From positions 1 through 5,344 of the forward strand of contig JAFRSL010000059.1 in the NCBI GenBank assembly GCA_017427625.1: a stretch of DNA of 5,344 nucleotides, written 5' to 3'. A program made the position numbers and the translations under genes. This DNA is from Synergistaceae bacterium (GTDB lineage: Bacteria > Synergistota > Synergistia > Synergistales > Aminobacteriaceae). A model generated the notes under the pieces. That model saw only the letters and a list, made by a program, of their open reading frames with translations. It was not told the DNA's origin and ran no database searches. Positions 1-4,310 of this stretch are shown here, piece after piece (position 1 is the first letter of the stretch; the number at the start of each line of letters is the position of its first letter).

Positions 1-63
1 AATTTTTGCCTAACATTTTGAGTTTACACCTAGTGTTCTAATTTTCAATTTCAACGCGGGAGG

Positions 64-90
64 ATTATATCACAATTCAATCTATGTGAA
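64..90 (-). promoter_or_regulatory. Possible leftward extended -10 promoter
   Basis: On the minus strand a perfect TATAAT lies at 69-64, preceded by TGA at 72-70, which together form an extended -10 element (TGnTATAAT). A TTCACA match to the -35 box lies at 90-85, but the 15-base spacer is short. Transcription would start near base 57 and run off the left edge. A minus-strand ATG at 16-14 has an AGGTG at 31-27 about 10 bases upstream, so a leftward gene may begin there, but only five codons are visible and it cannot be identified. The evidence is motif matching only, in an AT-rich stretch. Confidence 0.3.
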
Positions 91-212
91 GGAAATCAAG
101 CATGATTCTCAATAGGTTCGTTCCCTTCTGAACTCTCACTGTCGAACCTGCAATCTTCCGGCAGCCTTATCGTCTGGTTGTTTCCCTCTCTGAAAATTCT
201 CGTTAATTTCAT
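77..212 (-). pseudogene. VapB/AbrB-fold antitoxin-like mini-gene or frameshifted remnant
   Basis: A minus-strand ATG at 212-210 with a Shine-Dalgarno GAGGGTGA at 225-218 opens a 38-residue ORF that stops with TGA at 98-96. Its first 23 residues follow the pattern of the VapB-type SpoVT/AbrB swapped-hairpin fold: an aliphatic strand (KLTRIF), then the EGNNQTIRLP block, then a charged turn ending RF. In VapB proteins this part binds operator DNA, and a C-terminal tail neutralises a VapC ribonuclease. After residue 23 the in-frame tail is acidic and unlike the family. The +1 frame instead reads STVRVQKGTNLLRI, which resembles the expected second hairpin, and runs to a TGA at 79-77. This suggests a small indel near bases 140-150. 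Even the repaired product (about 46 residues) would lack the usual tail, since family members are about 70-80 residues long. No VapC-like gene is visible. It begins 47 bases after the LysR gene on the same strand, with no terminator between. It could be a decayed antitoxin or a standalone mini DNA-binding protein. Confidence 0.5.
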
Positions 213-259
213 TACTTTCACCCTCAAGTTATTATCTGCGAAAATTCTACCACAAGAGG

Positions 260-1192
260 TCATTTAGGCGGCGGAAAGTCGAGGTGCTTCTTAGCGTCAA
301 TTTCTGCGAGCGCTATGAAGTGCCTCATCGCTGAACTTAACTTGTAATCCTTCGCGTATCCCAGCCCGAAATGGAATCTCGGAGATCCGGGAAGATAGAA
401 CCACGCAACATCTTCATGATTGCTGACTTGGCTTTGCGGAATGATAGTGTTGCAGACACCTTCAGCAGTGAGTTGTTCGAGGAATGAATTGAAGCTGGAC
501 TCAACCATGACGTTTGGGCTGAAACCTGCCTCCTGAAATATCGCATCTATAAGCTCGGTCCTCATTGTCGATCTCTTCAGAGCAAGTGCGAAATTGTCCC
601 CTGAAAAACTCTTCAAGTCAGGAGCAGGAAGAGGAACAGGGGATATTTTTCTGCCCTCAAGATATGGGTGTCCCGCCGGAATCCCGAGCAGCAAATTTTC
701 CGAACTCAGCGGAATATAGTGGATACCCTTCCACGAAGAAGGATTACCGCCAAGAAGGAACGCCGCATCAATCTCACCTGCCCGCGTCATCTCAAGAAGT
801 TCTGGAACAAGAAGCTGGTAGCACTGAATATTTATTCCCGGAAATTTCCTGTGGAACTCCGGCCATATCCTCGCAAAAACCTCGCTCCCATGATCGTACG
901 GAAGCCCCATCTTGAACGAGCCTTTTACGTTCCCCGCAACGTCCTGCAATTCCGACTGAGTTTCCTCCCATATGTCCAGCATTGAGCGTATACCCTTGAG
1001 GCATATCTCCCCCGCCTCCGTCGGAATGAGCCTGTGTTTTGCCCTCACGAAGAGCTGTACCCCCAATTCGCGCTCAAGTTTCAGTAACTGCTGGTTGAGT
1101 GCCGCCGATGTTATGAAGAGTTCGCGGGCTGCCCCTGACATTGTGCCCTGCCTTCCTATTGCGTCAATGTATTCTATTATTCTGAAGTTCAT
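260..1192 (-). CDS. LysR-type transcriptional regulator
   Basis: This is a complete 310-residue LysR family regulator, a normal length. The winged helix-turn-helix fills residues 1-62: the helix-turn-helix is at about 17-38 (TMSGAARELF, then ITSAALNQQLLKL), followed by the linker ERELGVQLFVR and the wing ending at PTEAGE. A linker helix follows, then a two-lobed periplasmic-binding-like effector domain from about residue 89 (GSFKMGLPYDHGSEV) to the C-terminus. It should bind DNA as a tetramer and respond to a small molecule, often a substrate or intermediate of the divergently transcribed pathway. Here that is the TRAP transporter that starts 128 bases away. The start at 1192 is chosen because the family alignment begins there and a promoter -10 box sits six bases upstream. 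No Shine-Dalgarno precedes it, which points to leaderless translation. The ligand cannot be deduced. The family call is very secure. Confidence 0.96.
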   Translation of the reverse strand: MNFRIIEYIDAIGRQGTMSGAARELFITSAALNQQLLKLERELGVQLFVRAKHRLIPTEAGEICLKGIRSMLDIWEETQSELQDVAGNVKGSFKMGLPYDHGSEVFARIWPEFHRKFPGINIQCYQLLVPELLEMTRAGEIDAAFLLGGNPSSWKGIHYIPLSSENLLLGIPAGHPYLEGRKISPVPLPAPDLKSFSGDNFALALKRSTMRTELIDAIFQEAGFSPNVMVESSFNSFLEQLTAEGVCNTIIPQSQVSNHEDVAWFYLPGSPRFHFGLGYAKDYKLSSAMRHFIALAEIDAKKHLDFPPPK

Positions 1193-1198
1193 GGAGAG

Positions 1199-1227
1199 AT
1201 TATAAACTTTTTCTTTGAGTTATTCAA
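1199..1227 (-). promoter_or_regulatory. Promoter of the LysR gene, apparently leaderless
   Basis: On the minus strand TTGAAT (1227-1222, four of six matches to the -35 consensus) is separated by exactly 17 bases from a perfect TATAAT (1204-1199). Only CTCTCC lies between that box and the ATG at 1192-1190. The A of the start codon is therefore the seventh base after the -10 box, where sigma70 transcription normally begins. No Shine-Dalgarno exists upstream. The simplest reading is an mRNA that starts at or next to its AUG. Confidence 0.65.
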
Positions 1228-1240
1228 TTATCTAATAGAT
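1221..1240. promoter_or_regulatory. Candidate LysR operator: overlapping dyads in the divergent region
   Basis: TATT (1221-1224) and AATA (1234-1237) are perfect inverted arms around base 1229 and contain the T-N11-A spacing (T1223, A1235) typical of LysR sites. A second perfect dyad, ATCTA-A-TAGAT, lies at 1230-1240. The first overlaps the -35 box of the LysR gene, which would suit autorepression. The second abuts the -35 box of the transporter promoter, which would suit activation or repression of the operon. AT-rich sequence makes chance dyads common, so this is an inference from position and symmetry. Confidence 0.4.
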
Positions 1241-1268
1241 TTACTTTGCGTTAATTCTTGCCTATAAT
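1240..1268 (+). promoter_or_regulatory. Promoter of the TRAP transporter operon
   Basis: TTTACT (1240-1245, four of six matches to the -35 consensus) is followed after 17 bases by a perfect TATAAT (1263-1268). Transcription would start near base 1275 and leave a leader of about 45 bases before the dctQ start at 1321. The two divergent -35 boxes are about 12 bases apart, so one bound regulator could act on both promoters. The evidence is motif quality and placement between divergent genes. Confidence 0.6.
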
Positions 1269-1301
1269 TTCAACAATTCCAAATCACAACGTTACTTTAA
1301 T

Positions 1302-1311
1302 GAGGGAGGGA
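1302..1311 (+). promoter_or_regulatory. Ribosome binding site that fixes the dctQ start
   Basis: GAGGGAGGGA sits about 11 bases before the ATG at 1321 and is the only good Shine-Dalgarno in the leader. The frame is open upstream to a TTG at 1258 and an ATG at 1300. The TTG lies before the predicted transcription start, and the ATG at 1300 overlaps the start of this purine run, so neither is a likely start. Confidence 0.7.
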
Positions 1312-1320
1312 ATATTCAAA

Positions 1321-1797
1321 ATGTCGTTTCTAAGAAAGCTGGACAAAAACTTCGAGTTCGTCTTTCTGGCCGGATTGCTCATAATCATGACGGTGCTTTC
1401 GTTCGCAAATGTCGTGATGCGCTACTTCTTCAAAGCCCCGATATTCTGGTCAGACGAAATTTGCTGTTACTGTCTGGCACTAAGCGCGTTCGTATGTCTG
1501 CCCTGCTCGATACGCTACAAGTCGGCGATAAGGGTTGACACTTTCGTTACGCTCCTGCCGAAGTTCCTGCAGAAGTTCTTGATGGTCGTATGCGATGTCA
1601 TCATGATAGCGTTCCTGTTTTGGTGCGTTAAGGGAGGAGTTGACGTTGCGGGAATCGCCGCGAAAATCAACCAGAAAAGCCCCGCGCTTCAAATCCCCGT
1701 CGCATACTTCTACTACTTCATGACATTCTGCTTCTGCCTCGCAATCTTCAGGAGCATTCAGTCGATCTACTTGACGTTCAAAGGGGAGGAGAAATAA
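1321..1797 (+). CDS. dctQ: TRAP transporter small membrane subunit (DctQ family)
   Basis: This 158-residue integral membrane protein is the small permease subunit of a tripartite ATP-independent periplasmic (TRAP) transporter. It pairs with the large subunit and helps dock the binding protein. Four hydrophobic segments are visible, at about residues 13-33, 47-63, 86-103 and 125-150, which is the DctQ fold. Family landmarks are the first-helix end FANVVMRYFF, the motif FWSDEI at 42-47 (usually W-[ST]-[ED]-E), and IRVD at 70-73 after the second helix. The ATG at 1321 is preferred over upstream in-frame starts on ribosome-site and promoter grounds. It is the first gene of the transporter unit, and its stop is 2 bases before the dctM ATG, so the two are almost certainly translationally coupled. 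It is unusually rich in cysteine: nine, including C48, C49, C51, C59 and C62. The symbol marks the family and does not imply dicarboxylate specificity. Confidence 0.93.
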   Translation: MSFLRKLDKNFEFVFLAGLLIIMTVLSFANVVMRYFFKAPIFWSDEICCYCLALSAFVCLPCSIRYKSAIRVDTFVTLLPKFLQKFLMVVCDVIMIAFLFWCVKGGVDVAGIAAKINQKSPALQIPVAYFYYFMTFCFCLAIFRSIQSIYLTFKGEEK

Positions 1798-1799
1798 TT

Positions 1800-3095
1800 A
1801 TGGGTATCGGACTGTTCTTCGCAATCCTCGCCGTTCTTCTGGTTATCGCTCTTCCTGTCGGCGGAGTGTTCGGGTTAATGTCGATGCTTCCGAACTTAAT
1901 CGGGACATTGAGGTTCGCTCCTGCTGACGTTGCACGAGCCATGTTCTCGGGAATGAACAGCTTCACGCTCCTCGCCGTTCCTCTCTTCATGGTATCGGGA
2001 ATGATCATGGCCGAAGGCGGACTGTCTCAGAGACTCTTTGACTTCTTTGCGTACTTCATTGGGAACAAGAGAGCCGGATTTCCCTGCGCCGTTGTCGTAA
2101 CCTGTATGTTCTACGCCGCAATATCAGGTTCATCGCCCGCAACTGTCTCGGCTGTAGGGGCAATGACGATTCCGTTCTTGGTTGACTTGGGGTATGACAA
2201 AGTTTTTGCGACCGCAATAGTAACTGTCGCCGGAGGATTGGGTGTAATAATCCCGCCGTCAATCTCATACATCGTATATGCCGCCGCCGCTAATGCCTCA
2301 CCTTCAGCACTATTCATCGCGGGAATAATTCCGGGCGTTTTAATCGGAGTTGCATTGATGGTGTATGCGTGGTTCTACTGCAAGGTTCACGGCGAGGACA
2401 AAGAGAAGCTCGAAGCAAACTACAGGAAGATTCGCTCAAAAGGTTTCTGGCCTCTCTTCAAGGAATCGTTCTGGGCTTTGCTGACACCCGTGATAATTCT
2501 CGGCTGTGTATATTCGGGCGTATGCTCACCGACTGAAGCGGCTGTTATCTCGGTCATCTATGGCTTGTTCGTCTGCATATTCATCTACAGGACGATAAAG
2601 TTCTCGGAGATCGGCCATGTTTTCGTTGAGGGCGCGAGAACTTACGTCAACATTCTCTTCGTAATCGCTGCGGCTACGGCATTCGCAAGGGCAATGACGC
2701 TGTTACGCTATCCTCAGACAATCTCGAAGGCCGTACTCTCAATCACGAACAACAAGATCGTCATACTGCTCCTAATGAACGCGATAATGCTCGTCTGCGG
2801 AATGATACTCGACAACATTCCCAACATCATGATACTCACCCCGATATTCCTCCCAATCATGAAAGCAGTCGGGATTAACCCCGTTCACTTCGGTATCGTG
2901 ATGACGGCGAACCTTGCTGTAGGAATGGTAACGCCTCCAATGGGCATTAACCTCTTTGTCGCCTCAGGAATGACGAAGATTCCAATGCTGAAGTTGGCGA
3001 AAGCATGTACACCGTTCCTGATAGCGTTCGTTCTGTGCTTGCTGCTCATAACTTTCATTGAGCCGTTGAGCATGTTCCTGCCGTCAATACTTTAG
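1800..3095 (+). CDS. dctM: TRAP transporter large membrane subunit (DctM family)
   Basis: This complete 431-residue, highly hydrophobic permease is the transport subunit of the TRAP system. It moves the ligand across the inner membrane, normally driven by a sodium gradient. Family motifs appear in order: LLAVPLF at 57-63, FYAAISGSSPATVSAVG at 104-120, GLGVIIPPSI at 146-155, CSPTEAA at 242-248, DNIPNIMILTPIFLP at 338-352 and GMVTPPMG at 375-382. The SGSSPAT and TPPMG loops are the two symmetry-related re-entrant hairpins that in related transporters form the ion and substrate sites, and both are intact. A soluble linker rich in Lys and Glu (about 195-215) splits the two halves. A strong AGGGGAGGAG site precedes the ATG and lies inside the end of dctQ. 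Length and motif set are normal, so it should be functional. The substrate cannot be read from this subunit. Confidence 0.96.
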   Translation: MGIGLFFAILAVLLVIALPVGGVFGLMSMLPNLIGTLRFAPADVARAMFSGMNSFTLLAVPLFMVSGMIMAEGGLSQRLFDFFAYFIGNKRAGFPCAVVVTCMFYAAISGSSPATVSAVGAMTIPFLVDLGYDKVFATAIVTVAGGLGVIIPPSISYIVYAAAANASPSALFIAGIIPGVLIGVALMVYAWFYCKVHGEDKEKLEANYRKIRSKGFWPLFKESFWALLTPVIILGCVYSGVCSPTEAAVISVIYGLFVCIFIYRTIKFSEIGHVFVEGARTYVNILFVIAAATAFARAMTLLRYPQTISKAVLSITNNKIVILLLMNAIMLVCGMILDNIPNIMILTPIFLPIMKAVGINPVHFGIVMTANLAVGMVTPPMGINLFVASGMTKIPMLKLAKACTPFLIAFVLCLLLITFIEPLSMFLPSIL

Positions 3096-3107
3096 GGTGA
3101 TACGGCA

Positions 3108-3221
3108 ATGAGGACGGAAAACGGCGGAGAGTTCGCGCATTGTGTGAAAATTTTGGGGAAAAATTATCAGCGGGGATTCTTTCGCCGTACCTGTTCTCTG
3201 CCTCAATCAAAATCTATGTAG
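3108..3221 (+). CDS. Possible 37-residue ORF between dctM and dctP
   Basis: An ATG at 3108 opens a 37-codon frame that ends with TAG at 3219-3221. AGGGTGA at 3094-3100 overlaps the dctM stop and lies 7 bases before the ATG, so the frame has a usable ribosome site. The product is basic and polar, with no signal peptide, membrane segment or recognised family; a GFFRR stretch is its most notable feature. Its stop is one base before the dctP ribosome site (AAAGGAGA, 3223-3230), so translating ribosomes could help open that site. It may be chance: the gap is only 145 bases and nothing else supports coding. Confidence 0.25.
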   Translation: MRTENGGEFAHCVKILGKNYQRGFFRRTCSLPQSKSM

Positions 3222-3240
3222 CAAAGGAGAAGTTTGTATC

Positions 3241-4239
3241 ATGAAAAAGTTTATCGCGCTTTCAATGGTAATGGCCTGCTTCGTATGTGCAGTGCCTTCG
3301 TTCGCAGAGGATTATGGGACTTATGACTGGGTCGCGGCAATGAGCGTGGCCGACACAACCACGAACTACAAGCTCATGGTGAAGTTCGCCGAATTGCTCA
3401 AGGAGAAGAGCGGCGGGACAATCAACATTGAGATTTACCCGGGCGCACAGCTTGGAACGACGACAGAGTTCACCGAAGCAGTCGTGGCAGGCTCAATCAA
3501 CATCGGCTCAGGAATGACGACAGACCTCGTTGACTTCGTGCCTGAGATGGGGCTTTTCGACCTTCCCAACCTCTTCAACAGCATTGAGCAGATGCGCAAG
3601 CTCCTCACTAGCGATTACGCGAAGAAGACCGTCAACCAGTATTGCGAGGCTGCCGGAGTTCACATGCTCGGTTTCTCGGACGCAGGATTCCGTCAGCTCA
3701 CCTCCAACAAGAAGACGACATCAATCGCCGATCTTGCCGGACAGAAGATCCGCGTCATGACGAACAAGTACCACATCGCATACTGGAACGCAATGGGAGC
3801 ATCAGCAGTTCCGCTTCAGTTCAGCGAGCTTTTCATGGCACTCCAGCAGGGAACGATTGACGGCCAAGAGAACCCCTACATGAACATCGTGGGGAACAAC
3901 ATTCAGGAAGTCCAGAAGTACATCATCGAGACCAACCATCTCGGACACATCATCACGTTCTTCATGAACGGCGAACTCTACAACAGCCTCCCGGAGAACA
4001 CACGCAAGCTCGTTGACGAGTGCGCTGCTGAAGCTGTTGAGTATGCCGCAGGAGTTGCAAGCGAGAGCATTGAGAAAGACAAGAAGACTTGCCTCGATGC
4101 AGGATGCCAGATACTTGAGTTTTCAGCCGAAGACCACGCAAAACTCAAGGAGAAAGCTCAGGTCGTCTATGACATGATCCGCAAGGATGTAGGCGACGAG
4201 AAAGTTGATACTCTGCTTGAAGCTATCGCGGGGCTTTAG
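3241..4239 (+). CDS. dctP: TRAP transporter periplasmic substrate-binding protein (DctP family)
   Basis: This complete 332-residue extracytoplasmic binding protein captures the substrate and delivers it to the membrane subunits encoded just upstream. A signal peptide is clear: MKK, a hydrophobic core to about residue 19, and a likely signal peptidase I cut after PSFA (A22). A weak lipobox-like VMAC at 10-13 is less likely, since the methionine is atypical and the stretch before it short. Domain landmarks are PGAQLG at 67-72, GFRQLTSN at 149-156, GQKIRV at 167-172 and ALQQGTIDGQENP at 200-212. R151, R171 and N211 have the same spacing as the arginines and asparagine that hold the ligand carboxylate in the sialic-acid protein SiaP (R127, R147, N187), so a carboxylate ligand is expected. 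The start has a good ribosome site, AAAGGAGA at 3223-3230. Its place last in the operon is less common than P-Q-M order. Confidence 0.95.
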   Translation: MKKFIALSMVMACFVCAVPSFAEDYGTYDWVAAMSVADTTTNYKLMVKFAELLKEKSGGTINIEIYPGAQLGTTTEFTEAVVAGSINIGSGMTTDLVDFVPEMGLFDLPNLFNSIEQMRKLLTSDYAKKTVNQYCEAAGVHMLGFSDAGFRQLTSNKKTTSIADLAGQKIRVMTNKYHIAYWNAMGASAVPLQFSELFMALQQGTIDGQENPYMNIVGNNIQEVQKYIIETNHLGHIITFFMNGELYNSLPENTRKLVDECAAEAVEYAAGVASESIEKDKKTCLDAGCQILEFSAEDHAKLKEKAQVVYDMIRKDVGDEKVDTLLEAIAGL

Positions 4240-4250
4240 GCTGTAGTGTA

Positions 4251-4292
4251 AATGCCGCTTCCCTGTAAAATGGGGAGGCGGTGTTATTTTTT
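4251..4292 (+). terminator. Rho-independent terminator after dctP
   Basis: Bases 4251-4263 pair with 4273-4285 as a 13-base stem (AATGCCGCTTCCC with GGGAGGCGGTGTT, including three G-U pairs) around a 9-base loop. The U-rich run TTATTTTTT follows at 4284-4292. It begins 11 bases after the dctP stop. It should end most transporter transcripts, and any expression of the next gene from the transporter promoter needs read-through. The mirrored strand has no matching T-run, so it appears to work in one direction only. Confidence 0.85.
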
Positions 4293-4294
4293 GG

Positions 4295-4302
4295 AAAGGA
4301 GG
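4295..4302 (+). promoter_or_regulatory. Strong ribosome binding site directly after the terminator
   Basis: AAAGGAGG is a near-perfect anti-16S match, 8 bases before the ATG at 4311, and confirms that start. It begins three bases after the terminator T-run, so the enzyme gene has almost no leader of its own. No convincing -35/-10 pair was found between 4240 and 4294. Confidence 0.8.
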
Positions 4303-4310
4303 AAAATTTT

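Noticed and set aside
102..131. Plus-strand 9-codon ORF with an AAGGA site, as a possible leader peptide
   Set aside because: It is opposite the VapB-like frame, encodes no run of one amino acid, and is not followed by a gene on the same strand.
114..149. AGGTTCG / CGAACCT inverted repeat, considered as a terminator or as part of a tRNA T-arm
   Set aside because: The loop is 22 bases and no T-run follows on either strand, so it is not a terminator. The GGTTCGA on the minus strand lacks a matching T-stem and the other tRNA arms. The repeat falls within the VapB-like frame.
565..985. Plus-strand ORFs of 105-116 codons opposite the LysR gene (565-915 and 668-985)
   Set aside because: They lie antisense within a clear LysR coding sequence, have low-complexity Gln/Glu/Ser/Arg-rich translations, no ribosome site and no family resemblance.
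1258..1320. Upstream TTG (1258) or ATG (1300) starts for dctQ
   Set aside because: The TTG precedes the predicted transcription start and has no ribosome site. The ATG at 1300 runs into the purine-rich site that serves the ATG at 1321. The extra residues do not resemble a DctQ N-terminus.
1778..2317. Minus-strand ORFs of 68-76 codons opposite dctM
   Set aside because: They are antisense shadows of a conserved membrane protein, with basic, low-complexity translations and no start signals.
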